Below, piece by piece: positions 8,902 through 16,569 of a stretch of DNA of 64,000 nt (within the stretch, counting starts at the first letter, position 1; each line of letters begins with the position of its first letter). The DNA comes from Lachnotalea sp041821265 (lineage in GTDB: Bacteria; Bacillota; Clostridia; Lachnospirales; Lachnospiraceae), in the NCBI GenBank assembly GCA_041821265.1, contig JBGUEQ010000018.1, positions 1-64,000 on the forward strand, given 5' to 3'. The translations under genes were made by a program, and so were the position numbers. The notes beneath the pieces were generated by a model. It was not told the origin of the DNA and did no database searches. It saw only the letters and a program-made list of their open reading frames with translations.

Positions 8902-9843
8902 TTATTGCCCAAACAGTTCATCGGCAATTTTATACGTTATGTCTTTTGCCACATTATAGGATGCATTCTCTTCTTTTACGTAAGTTCCAAAAAAATATAC
9001 ACCACCCTGCGCTTCAATGAAACCAACATACAGCTTAGCTCCATCTGCATCACTACCCGTTTTTCCATAAATTTTGTAGTTCTCTGTTTCCTCCGTTAGC
9101 ATCATTTCTTTTACTGTATTAATATTATCTTCATTAAAGTCAAGACGATTATAATACAGATTCTCTAAAAATAGAACTTGTTCTTTTAATGATATTTTCA
9201 GTGAAGAGTCAAGCCAAAAATCTCCCTCAGCTGAGATATCTTTATTTCCATAGTTTGCTTCTTCCACATACGATGCCATTGTATTCTTATCTAATTTGGC
9301 CAATAGCCTCTCATAAACCCATACTACTGAATATTTAAATGCAGTAGATAATGTTTGGTCTCCATTCCAATCTGCGACCTGATAAACGGTCTGATCCCAA
9401 TTTATAACCTGATTTATGTCACTCACTAATTGCTCCTCAAGAATAATTAATGAACTCAGTACCTTAAATGTCGATAATGGGGAGCGTTGTATCTCTGTTA
9501 GTGGTTCATTATACACAATTCCACTATTCGTATCGGCGTATTTCAGCACAAAGCTACCTTCCTGATAATTTGTGAAAAAATGACTTACATCTTTATCAAA
9601 TATATTTTCCTCAATTTGAAAATCACTCTGCGACTCGTTGGAATGCGTTTCTAGCTCTGTATTATCTATAGTATTATCAATACTATTAGCACTATCCGAA
9701 CTATTCTCGTCCTCTTTTTCTTCATAAATGTTTTCCTGTGTCGTCATTACACTAGTATCTTCAATTTCAACATTATTTTTAGAGTGACACCCCGTTATCA
9801 TTAAACCAACTAATACTATTAGTAAATACTTTAATCTTTTCAT
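8902..9843 (-). CDS. Class D beta-lactamase, lipoprotein
   Basis: A 313-residue membrane-anchored serine beta-lactamase. The signal peptide ends in lipobox MITGC, then an acidic linker (25-75), then the catalytic domain. Class D motifs appear in order: STFK with the active-site Ser and the Lys that becomes carboxylated (about 144-147), YSVVWVY (the SxV motif), YGN, FWLDSSL with the conserved Trp, and KTGSD. Class D enzymes of Gram-positive anaerobes, such as those of Clostridioides difficile, share this layout and hydrolyse penicillins. The sequence alone does not show the spectrum. No BlaR/MecR-type regulator is next to it. AGAGGTG precedes the start. Confidence 0.88.
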   Translation of the reverse strand: MKRLKYLLIVLVGLMITGCHSKNNVEIEDTSVMTTQENIYEEKEDENSSDSANSIDNTIDNTELETHSNESQSDFQIEENIFDKDVSHFFTNYQEGSFVLKYADTNSGIVYNEPLTEIQRSPLSTFKVLSSLIILEEQLVSDINQVINWDQTVYQVADWNGDQTLSTAFKYSVVWVYERLLAKLDKNTMASYVEEANYGNKDISAEGDFWLDSSLKISLKEQVLFLENLYYNRLDFNEDNINTVKEMMLTEETENYKIYGKTGSDADGAKLYVGFIEAQGGVYFFGTYVKEENASYNVAKDITYKIADELFGQ

Positions 9844-10143
9844 CTATTATTCACCTCTACTTCTTAATTACCTTAATAGCTTTCAGCTTGAACTGTAAAC
9901 ATACTATAATATAGCTCTTTTTCCCCTTACTAATTTATGAAATTGAGAATATTTAAATAATAATCCTTATCTTGTGTCTTGTCAAATTTAATACGCTTAA
10001 AGCTCCTATAGTTGCTTACTTAGAAGTTATTGCTTAATCCATTTATTCACTACTTTATACTCTCTACAAATTTGCACTACTGTTTTAAAATAGAAATACA
10101 AATCAAACTATGCCAATGTTCATCATGATCTAATTATGGATTT

Positions 10144-10276
10144 GTAACTATTTTGTACCTTCATAGTTACCGCTACGCGATGCACCTAAAATGCAAGAAA
10201 CTTGCATTTTAGCGCTATAAAACTCGGGATTTTGCTTTGCAAAACACCTCGCGTTAGTAGGGTTTTGAATAGTTAC
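10144..10276. mobile_element. MITE-like element (repeat B) with target-site duplication
   Basis: 133 bp bounded by a perfect 9-bp terminal inverted repeat, GTAACTATT and AATAGTTAC. The direct repeat ATGGATTT occurs immediately outside each end (10136-10143 and 10277-10284), as expected for an 8-bp target-site duplication. It has no coding capacity and carries internal palindromes (CTAAAATGCAAG/CTTGCATTTTAG). An older inverted copy lies at 19637-19766 and a truncated one near 40081-40125. It is probably moved in trans by an unidentified transposase. Confidence 0.85.
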
Positions 10277-10297
10277 ATGGATTTACAATAAATTAGC

Positions 10298-10324
10298 GTT
10301 ACTGTTTCCTCCGTTCACAGTAAC
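10298..10324. repeat. Short palindromic repeat C, copy 1
   Basis: GTTACTGT and ACAGTAAC flank CTCCGTTC-type loop sequence. The same unit, including the following AAATTA, recurs at 21267-21290. Confidence 0.7.
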
Positions 10325-10356
10325 AAATTAGTTGCATTCTATTTTTCTTAATTCCC

Positions 10357-10385
10357 TTGTTATTATTCGTCTGACCGTATATATT
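10357..10385 (+). promoter_or_regulatory. Probable promoter of the BcrR-like gene
   Basis: TTGTTA, 17-base spacer, TATATT; the gene's AGGAGG ribosome binding site follows about 20 bases later. Confidence 0.5.
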
Positions 10386-10417
10386 GTATTTATAGACAAG
10401 AAGCAGGAGGACAATAT

Positions 10418-11032
10418 ATGGAGTTTAACGAAAAACTACAACAACTTAGAAAGCAAAATGGTTTCACACAGGAACAGCTTGCTAAGCAATTATATGTATC
10501 AAGAACAGCAATATCAAAATGGGAAAGCGGGAAAGGTTATCCCAATATTGAGTCTCTAAAATGTATTGCCAAGCTTTTCTCGGTTTCTATTGATGAGTTA
10601 CTATCAAGTGAAACACTAATATGTCTTGCCGAGAGCGAAAATCGTTCTAATATAGGAAAAATTTATAGTTTTATTTACGGAATATTGGATTTGATGGCAA
10701 TCGCGTTTATCTTTCTTCCCTTGTATGGTAATTCGAATGGCTCCCATATTTATGCCGTTAACCTGATAGGATTTACCGATACAACATTGGCAAATCTAAT
10801 AATTTATTGGATAATTTTTCTTTCCATTATTGGCCTTGGTATCATCCAGCTTTTATTTGTGCAATTTGAAAAAGAGGCCTGGAGTCGTCTTGCTACAAAA
10901 TGTTCCATCTCATTACAAGTGCTTGCTATCTGTTTGTTTGCAACGGCAAGAGAGCCTTATGTAACGGCTTTACTATTTTTACTATTTGCCATCAAAACAT
11001 TTGCATTGGTAAAACAAGGGCGAACGAAATAA
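10418..11032 (+). CDS. Membrane-bound XRE-family regulator, BcrR-like
   Basis: A 204-residue one-component regulator. Residues 1-65 form an XRE helix-turn-helix (LRKQNGFTQEQLAKQLYVSRTAISKWESGKGYP). Residues 80-200 contain four predicted membrane helices. This architecture and length match BcrR, the membrane-bound bacitracin sensor that activates bcrABD in Enterococcus faecalis. The downstream genes fit: a decayed ABC transporter and uppP, both of the kind linked to bacitracin resistance. A GACA-N7-TGTC palindrome, the site type I recall for BcrR, lies at 11063-11077. Assignment as BcrR is inference from architecture and context; many XRE-plus-membrane proteins of unknown function exist. Confidence 0.75.
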   Translation: MEFNEKLQQLRKQNGFTQEQLAKQLYVSRTAISKWESGKGYPNIESLKCIAKLFSVSIDELLSSETLICLAESENRSNIGKIYSFIYGILDLMAIAFIFLPLYGNSNGSHIYAVNLIGFTDTTLANLIIYWIIFLSIIGLGIIQLLFVQFEKEAWSRLATKCSISLQVLAICLFATAREPYVTALLFLLFAIKTFALVKQGRTK

Positions 11033-11055
11033 AAAAGCCATGTACCCTTGAAATC

Positions 11056-11089
11056 AGCCTCTGACACGAATCGTGTCGGGGCTTTTTTC
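11056..11089 (+). terminator. Terminator overlapping a GACA-N7-TGTC palindrome
   Basis: A stem from AGCC (11056) to GGCT (11083) closes with G-U pairs and is followed by six T. Its top is GACACGAATCGTGTC (11063-11077). It can terminate the regulator transcript, but the same DNA could be a BcrR-type operator 32 bases upstream of the next promoter. Confidence 0.75.
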
Positions 11090-11108
11090 TATTGTGACGG
11101 TAGGTTTC

Positions 11109-11137
11109 TTGTTTCATTAACTCCTTAGCTTGATAAT
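11109..11137 (+). promoter_or_regulatory. Promoter of the bcr remnant / uppP
   Basis: TTGTTT, 17-base spacer, GATAAT. The inverted repeat TGACGGT (11095-11101) / ACCGTCA (11156-11162) brackets it. Confidence 0.5.
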
Positions 11138-11189
11138 ATAATTGCAGTTACGCCAACCGTCAGCTGTAAAAAAGAAAGGACAGATAAAT

Positions 11190-11663
11190 ATGGAATATAG
11201 CATTGAAACAAAAAACCTTACAAAATCTTACGGAACATCTACCGTTGTGAATAACATTAATATTCATGTTCCCAAAGGTAAAATCTATGGTCTACTCGGT
11301 AGAAATGGTGCAGGCAAAACCACTCTTATGAGTATGTTTTTAAAACTTGTGATCCCTACAGACGGAGAAATAAAGTTGTTTGGAAAGGATTCATATCCTA
11401 AGTGAAATAGAACAAATTGCGGATAGGATATTATGTTACTAACACACATGATTATCTCCGCGGTCATCGTTATGGGAAGTGCCGCACTGTCAAATCAGAA
11501 ACTTGGAGCACTTTATCCCTGGACAGCTACATTTTTTCTAATAAGTGGAAAAACAGAAAATACAGGTTATCCAATTTTGCTTTCGGTGAGTATCATTAGT
11601 TTTGTATCCGTTAGCGGATTTTTTGCAACTATTCACCATTTTAAAAAGGAGGATTTAAATTAA
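11190..11663 (+). pseudogene. Collapsed ABC transporter (BcrA/BcrB-type ATPase-permease remnant)
   Basis: Remains of two genes. Codons from 11190 encode an ATPase N-terminus (LTKSYG, Walker A GRNGAGKTT, ending KLFGKDSYPK at 11405). In another frame, starting about 11391, the DNA encodes HILSEIEQIADRI, the H-loop region that normally lies about 120 residues further on in this ATPase family. The signature motif and Walker B between them are missing. From 11433 a 76-codon ORF encodes only the membrane-rich C-terminus of an ABC-2 type permease (ends FKKEDLN). So the ATPase middle and most of the permease are deleted and no transporter can be made. The ribosome binding site (AAAGGA) before 11190 is intact. 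Confidence 0.85.
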
Positions 11664-12493
11664 TGACATTCTATTTTATAGAAATTTTAAAAGTTATTTT
11701 CTTAGGCATAGTAGAAGGAGTTACAGAATGGCTACCTATCAGCAGTACTGGTCATATGTTATTAGTCGATGAATTTTTACAACTTGATATGAGCGAATCG
11801 TTCAAGGAGATGTTTTTTGTTGTGATTCAGCTTGGAGCTATTTTAGCGGTTGTTCATTTGTTTTGGAATAAAATGTTTCCATTTCAGTTTAAGGATAAAA
11901 AGAAACCTATCATAAAAAAGGATATTTTTTCGATTTGGTTTAAGGTTGTTGTTGCCTGTATTCCAGGTGCAATTGTTACACTCCTTTTTGATGACTATAT
12001 GGAAAACTATTTCCACACACCCTTAGTGATTACAATAGCTCTTATTTTTTACGGCGTAGTCTTTATTTTGGTTGAACACTGGAATAAAAAGCGTGTCCCA
12101 ACCGTGGATAAATTATCGGACATTACTTACGAAATAGCCTTGATGATTGGCTTGTTTCAAGTATTATCAATTATCCCTGGCACGTCCCGTTCAGGGGCAA
12201 CGATCATCGGAGCTTTGCTGATTGGCGTATCTCGCGTGGCTGCGGCGGAATTTACATTTTTTCTCGCAGTTCCAGTTATGTTCGGATTAAGTGCTATAAA
12301 AATATTGAAATTTGGGTTTGCTTTCACAAATGGGGAGCTGTTTACCCTTGCACTTGGCATGCTAGTCGCATTCGTAGTGTCACTTTTTGTTATTAAATCT
12401 TTAATAAATTATATCAGAAAACATGACTTTAAGGTGTTTGGGTGGTATCGGATTATACTTGGTATTTGGGTTTTTATATATTTTATAAAGTAG
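11663..12493 (+). CDS. uppP: Undecaprenyl-diphosphatase
   Basis: A 276-residue polytopic membrane phosphatase of the BacA/UppP family. It converts undecaprenyl diphosphate to the monophosphate lipid carrier for cell-wall synthesis; extra copies confer bacitracin resistance. The signatures are present: EGVTEWLPISSTGH (about 19-32, active-site Glu and Ser/His) and PGTSRSGATI (about 172-181). AGGAGG precedes the ATG, which overlaps the stop of the permease remnant. It is the only intact effector of the otherwise decayed bacitracin-type locus. A general housekeeping copy may exist elsewhere. Confidence 0.94.
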   Translation: MTFYFIEILKVIFLGIVEGVTEWLPISSTGHMLLVDEFLQLDMSESFKEMFFVVIQLGAILAVVHLFWNKMFPFQFKDKKKPIIKKDIFSIWFKVVVACIPGAIVTLLFDDYMENYFHTPLVITIALIFYGVVFILVEHWNKKRVPTVDKLSDITYEIALMIGLFQVLSIIPGTSRSGATIIGALLIGVSRVAAAEFTFFLAVPVMFGLSAIKILKFGFAFTNGELFTLALGMLVAFVVSLFVIKSLINYIRKHDFKVFGWYRIILGIWVFIYFIK

Positions 12494-12518
12494 ACATTTT
12501 ACCTATTTTGTCTACTTT
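12487..12518 (+). terminator. uppP terminator
   Basis: AAAGTAGACA pairs with TGTCTACTTT over a 12-base loop, beginning in the uppP stop region and ending in a short T run. Confidence 0.7.
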
Positions 12519-12565
12519 TCAGTTACAAAAAAATTGATATTAACTACCACATATTAACTACTATG

Positions 12566-12595
12566 AAAAATGACTCTTCCTAGGGTCATTTTTTA
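12566..12595. terminator. Second terminator hairpin
   Basis: AAAAATGACTC pairs with GGGTCATTTTT around TTCCTA and is followed by T-rich sequence. It separates the uppP region from the convergent AT-rich defence-like operon. Confidence 0.7.
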
Positions 12596-12627
12596 TTTAA
12601 TTATTAAATCTTTAACTATCATTTTAT

Positions 12628-12721
12628 ATTTTATTTAATTAGACAATAAACATTTTTGTATAATTAATATCATAACAAAATTTAATTTTAAATATGAAAT
12701 AATTTATTTTATTTAATTAGA
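12628..12721. repeat. 16-bp direct repeats at island edge
   Basis: ATTTTATTTAATTAGA occurs at 12628-12643 and 12706-12721, with a partial copy near 12591. They sit just past the 3' end of the DUF262 operon and could be a junction trace or simply AT-rich coincidence. Confidence 0.45.
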
Positions 12722-12738
12722 ATAATTAGTTACCTTTT

Positions 12739-13692
12739 TTAAATAGTAGTAAATTTTGAAGTAGGAAGATGTTTACCAATATATCCTATTATACATTTTC
12801 CTGTTTTTTTATCTGGTATAAAATGAATTCTACCTGGATACTTTCCTGGAAAGCTTATATGCCAAAAAAATTTTTCACTAACACCATATGGCGTCATAAA
12901 CACTCTCTGATTATAATACTTCGGTGTGTTTTTAACACTATCCGATTCATTTCTTGCACCATTACCTAACTTTTTACAATCAAATACACCATCATAATTA
13001 CCAAAATATTTATCCAATATATTAAGTTTTTTTATTATTTGTTCAATATGAACTTTTTCTGTATCTGTCATAAGTTGTGCTTTTACAGAGTCACAAAATA
13101 TCAGATGCGGAAAAATAATATTTCTCTTTTCCCATAAATCAATTGCTGAAGATATATTAAATTTAATATTTTCAACTGCAATATGTTCATATTCTAATGT
13201 ATGTAAACTTGTTGATATATTTTTTATTTTTACCTTAATTGAGTCATCCAGCTCATATGTATCTAAAACAGAAAAATAATAACCAAAAATTTCTGGTTCT
13301 GCCCATGTTTCGTTACTGTTTAAACTTATAACATGTTCATTCATTTCATATGCTATTAGGCAACCTTTTGATTTTTTTTTATCTTTTCCTATTGATACTG
13401 CTAATTCACTATAACAATACTCTTCTGAACTAATATGCTGACATTTATTAACTATACTACGGTACTTATCTTTAAGTCTTTTTTCAACAGTTTTATCGGA
13501 TAGCCATTGATGAACACTATAATCTCTAGCTACCATTAACGAAAAAAATTCATCAAATACAACAATGCTATTATTTTTAAAATAATATTGCATTTTTATA
13601 ACACATTCTAAAAACTCCTGTATTTTTTCACACCCATTTTTTCTATCAACAGGTACCTCCAGCAAAGACAATTCATTCAAAATTAATTGCAT
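12739..13692 (-). CDS. Unknown protein, third gene of DUF262/AAA operon
   Basis: A 317-residue soluble protein I do not recognise. No signal peptide or membrane helix is seen. The N-terminal half is alpha/beta with FDEFFSLMVARDYSVHQWLSD near 45-65. The C-terminal 60 residues form a compact basic/aromatic block (QRVFMTPYGVSEKFFWHISF, GRIHFIPD, CIIGYIGKHLPT), perhaps a small beta-sheet domain. It follows the ATPase gene by 11 bases, so it is co-transcribed as the last gene. By position it could be the effector of the system. No catalytic motif can be named with confidence. Base composition is very AT-rich, like its two partners. Confidence 0.7.
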   Translation of the reverse strand: MQLILNELSLLEVPVDRKNGCEKIQEFLECVIKMQYYFKNNSIVVFDEFFSLMVARDYSVHQWLSDKTVEKRLKDKYRSIVNKCQHISSEEYCYSELAVSIGKDKKKSKGCLIAYEMNEHVISLNSNETWAEPEIFGYYFSVLDTYELDDSIKVKIKNISTSLHTLEYEHIAVENIKFNISSAIDLWEKRNIIFPHLIFCDSVKAQLMTDTEKVHIEQIIKKLNILDKYFGNYDGVFDCKKLGNGARNESDSVKNTPKYYNQRVFMTPYGVSEKFFWHISFPGKYPGRIHFIPDKKTGKCIIGYIGKHLPTSKFTTI

Positions 13693-13703
13693 TCTTTCTC
13701 TCC

Positions 13704-14816
13704 TTAAAATAACTCATCTATGGCTATATCCCATTCATCAAAGAAACCAATAGGCCAGTCTGATAAACTACCATCTTCCATTATAATTGGAGTAGTTTTA
13801 TCATGTGTAATTACTTTTCCATCACTATCCTCTATAACATAAAAGTAATTTAATTTTATTTTATCGTTACTTATTATACCATTTTTAACTGCAATTCTTA
13901 ACCCGTTTAGCAAATGATCACTATGAGTTTCAACTACTATTTGAACCCCCCCTGCAGCTGCCTTTGAAATCAATTCACCTATTTTTCTTTGACCCCTTGG
14001 GTGTAAATGTGCCTCCGGATTCTCTAATATAATAAAATCTCCCTTTTTTGCTTTTAATAATGTAATAACTATAGGCAATATATAAGATATACCAAATCCA
14101 ACATTAACTGCACTATATTCATCAATTCCTGATTTTCCTTTCATAGCATAATTTAATCCTACAAGTCTTGCATCTCTATAATTCTTAACTTCAACCTTAA
14201 CCCCTGGACTAATTTCTGACAACCAAGCATTTACTTGCAATTCTAATAAATTATTCTTTTCTGACTCATGAAGTACTAATTCATTTTCTAATTTATCTCT
14301 ACCTTTTTCGGCTAAATAGTATACCGACATTTCACCTTGTAATCCTATTTGATTTTTGTCATAAACATCAAAATATGATGTTTTATAATTTCTTCTAGGT
14401 CCAAGTCGTTCTGCCGATATGTATTCAAAATTATTTGAAAATAATATATTATCTTCTACTTTCACAATTCCATCCTCAGACAGGTTTTTTAATAATTTTA
14501 AGTAATCTGAGCTTTCCTTATATTCATATTCCCACTTATATTTATTATTTTCACTTATAATACCTATTTTAATTTCATCTATATCACCATATCTACATAT
14601 CAAATCTTTTCCTGTACCTATATTAACTAATGAACCATTTAAATATAATCCCTTACGAAGTACACCACTTTCGTATGATTGTCTTAAAAGTAGTAAAGCT
14701 TGAATCATAGTAGACTTTCCCATTCCATTTATTCCAGAAAGTACATTTAAATTAGACATTTCTAATTCAAGTTTTGTAAAACATTTAAAATTTTCAACTA
14801 ATAACCTATTTATCAC
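13704..14816 (-). CDS. AAA/SMC-like ATPase with DUF3696-type C-terminus
   Basis: A 370-residue ATPase of the OLD/RecF-like class seen in many defence operons. Walker A is GINGMGKST (about 28-36) followed by MIQALLLLRQ. Walker B is FIILENPEAHLHP (about 265-277), where Asn precedes the Pro, as in DUF3696 proteins. The switch region is VVETHSDHLLNG. The C-terminus (about 320-370) fits the DUF3696 extension. No nuclease (TOPRIM) domain is visible, unlike OLD proteins. It lies 4 bases after the DUF262 gene and 11 before the unknown gene. Such ATPases usually gate or energise a partner effector; that role is inferred. Confidence 0.85.
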   Translation of the reverse strand: MINRLLVENFKCFTKLELEMSNLNVLSGINGMGKSTMIQALLLLRQSYESGVLRKGLYLNGSLVNIGTGKDLICRYGDIDEIKIGIISENNKYKWEYEYKESSDYLKLLKNLSEDGIVKVEDNILFSNNFEYISAERLGPRRNYKTSYFDVYDKNQIGLQGEMSVYYLAEKGRDKLENELVLHESEKNNLLELQVNAWLSEISPGVKVEVKNYRDARLVGLNYAMKGKSGIDEYSAVNVGFGISYILPIVITLLKAKKGDFIILENPEAHLHPRGQRKIGELISKAAAGGVQIVVETHSDHLLNGLRIAVKNGIISNDKIKLNYFYVIEDSDGKVITHDKTTPIIMEDGSLSDWPIGFFDEWDIAIDELF

Positions 14817-14820
14817 TATA

Positions 14821-16077
14821 TTACTCCCTTCTTAAAACTTCCTCAATAATATTTTTTATATACCCCATTCTTGATTGTAAAGACCTGCGATCACTGCCTT
14901 TTAGTGAATATGAAAATTCATAATCATCACATAATATAATAAATTTCTTTTTTAACTTTACTTTATTTTTTATAAGAGTGTCTATATCTGATTCATTCAT
15001 ATTAATAATTTGAAAACACCAAGCCTCGAAAATCACTTTACTAATAGGTCTTCTTCTACCATCAATACCCATTTTTCTGAACGTATATCTATCAAACAAT
15101 TGAAAACAATAATTCATTGTCGTTACAAATTTTTTTTCAATTTTATCTAATTCTGTTTTATCAATGTTATTCAAATATATCATTGCCAAATTTAAATATT
15201 CATCAATATTACCATTATATTTATTTATATCCAAATAGCAAAATGCTACAAATCGTAATACAAACTCCCTATCCAGCATTCTTTCAGTTCGTATACTTTC
15301 TCCCGTTGCTATTTTAAATTCTTCTTTTGACGCTAATTTTTCTAAGAACTTAGTGGAAGCCCCCTGATAAAGTGCATTTCTTATTTCTTGTGCTTCCAAA
15401 GCCAATCCACCTGTATTTATTCTTTTAAAAATATTAAATTTTACATTCTCCGGTGTTGCTGGATTAACCAAATATACATTAATTTGTGTTTCATCTATTC
15501 TTCTAATAAATGATCTGGGTAAATTAGAATATGTAAGCCCATTTAAATCCACTAAAAACTCCATTCCTTTAAGCTTTAATGATTTATCAATAACAAACTG
15601 TTTTATAGTTGTAGTTCTTTGCAAACCATCTATTACTACCCACTTATTTTCATTAGTTGCATCAAAATAAAAAGCTGGTAATGGTATTCTTAATAAAATG
15701 GATTCTATTAATTGACTTTTTTGAATATCACTCCATAATCCAGCTTTCCTTTGAAATGCGCTATTAAACTCAATTTCATCATTAGAAATTCTCTTTATTA
15801 ATGAATCCATTGTCATCGGCTTCATAGATATATCTATTTTAGATGGATCAAAAGGTTTAATATATTCTTCATCTCCATGATTAGTCAACACATCAGGTTC
15901 TACATCTTCATAAATAATTTCAATATTTTGATCTATTAAATAATTGATTATCTCCTGTTCCTCATCTTCCTTTGTATCAATGGTCATGAAAATTATATTA
16001 GAATTTATTTTTCCATTTTGTTCTTTTGCTATTTTAACAAGTTCTTCCACATCATTTATTTTTTTTTTATCTAACAT
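14821..16077 (-). CDS. DUF262 protein with sigma-1.1-like N-terminal extension
   Basis: A 418-residue protein. Residues 85-290 are a DUF262 (ParB/GmrS-like) domain. Its motifs are FQRKAGLWSDIQKSQLIESI, the nucleotide-handling VIDGLQRTTTI (variant of DGQQR) and FKRINTGGLALEAQEIRNAL. DUF262 occurs in type IV restriction enzymes (GmrSD) and many antiphage systems. The DUF1524 nuclease domain of GmrD is absent. Residues 5-65 (VEELVKIAKEQNGKINS, EQEIINYLIDQNIEIIYED) look like region 1.1 of a primary sigma factor. This is followed by a linker resembling the start of sigma region 1.2. It is first in the three-gene operon. AGGAGG precedes the start. Confidence 0.87.
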   Translation of the reverse strand: MLDKKKINDVEELVKIAKEQNGKINSNIIFMTIDTKEDEEQEIINYLIDQNIEIIYEDVEPDVLTNHGDEEYIKPFDPSKIDISMKPMTMDSLIKRISNDEIEFNSAFQRKAGLWSDIQKSQLIESILLRIPLPAFYFDATNENKWVVIDGLQRTTTIKQFVIDKSLKLKGMEFLVDLNGLTYSNLPRSFIRRIDETQINVYLVNPATPENVKFNIFKRINTGGLALEAQEIRNALYQGASTKFLEKLASKEEFKIATGESIRTERMLDREFVLRFVAFCYLDINKYNGNIDEYLNLAMIYLNNIDKTELDKIEKKFVTTMNYCFQLFDRYTFRKMGIDGRRRPISKVIFEAWCFQIINMNESDIDTLIKNKVKLKKKFIILCDDYEFSYSLKGSDRRSLQSRMGYIKNIIEEVLRRE

Positions 16078-16140
16078 ATTGAATATTTCCTCCTGTATTT
16101 ACCTATAATATATATATAATTATTAAAGGTGGTATAATTA

Positions 16141-16341
16141 TTGAAAAATGAATTTAAAATTGAAATTGGACTAACACCACATAATCATGACAATATTAAT
16201 CCATATTATTGGACCATTTTTTGTTATTATGATGACTGGTGTAATGAAGGATTTGGATGGTCAAAAACACCTGAAGAAGCTTGGTATTCTGCATTTTCTT
16301 ATTACCAAAAATATATAATCACAAACGCTAATAATGTCTAA
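16141..16341 (+). CDS. Small acidic/aromatic protein, TTG start
   Basis: A 66-residue protein of unknown function, rich in Tyr and Trp (YYWTIFCYYDDWCNEGFGWS, KTPEEAWYSAFSYYQKY). It starts with TTG, 8 bases after AAAGGTGG. It is divergent from the DUF262 gene over only 63 bases, so the two could share control. Short proteins with a GWS-TPEEAW pattern occur in clostridial mobile regions; I cannot name a family. Confidence 0.6.
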   Translation: MKNEFKIEIGLTPHNHDNINPYYWTIFCYYDDWCNEGFGWSKTPEEAWYSAFSYYQKYIITNANNV

Positions 16342-16569
16342 ATATATTGTAACAATATAATATTTTATATGCAAACTATTTATGTTTTTAAATAATTATT
16401 AACCTATAGGGAAAATGAATAATATCATTTTCTCTTTTTAATTAAATCAATATATAATCTTTAAAATTCATTACCATAAACTTAATCAAATTTTATTTAC
16501 TTTTATTACCAATTTAATAATATTTTAAATATCACATGCTTTTTTATTTGGGTAATATTGAGCTATAGC

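Larger units (their letters stand above)
9844..10417. other. Intergenic region with MITE and repeat C
   Basis: 574 bases. Apart from the MITE at 10144-10276 and the hairpin repeat at 10298-10324, I see only AT-rich sequence holding the promoters of the flanking genes. Confidence 0.6.

Noticed and set aside
12769..12969. Plus-strand frame opposite the third defence-operon gene
   Set aside because: AT-rich shadow without ribosome binding site.
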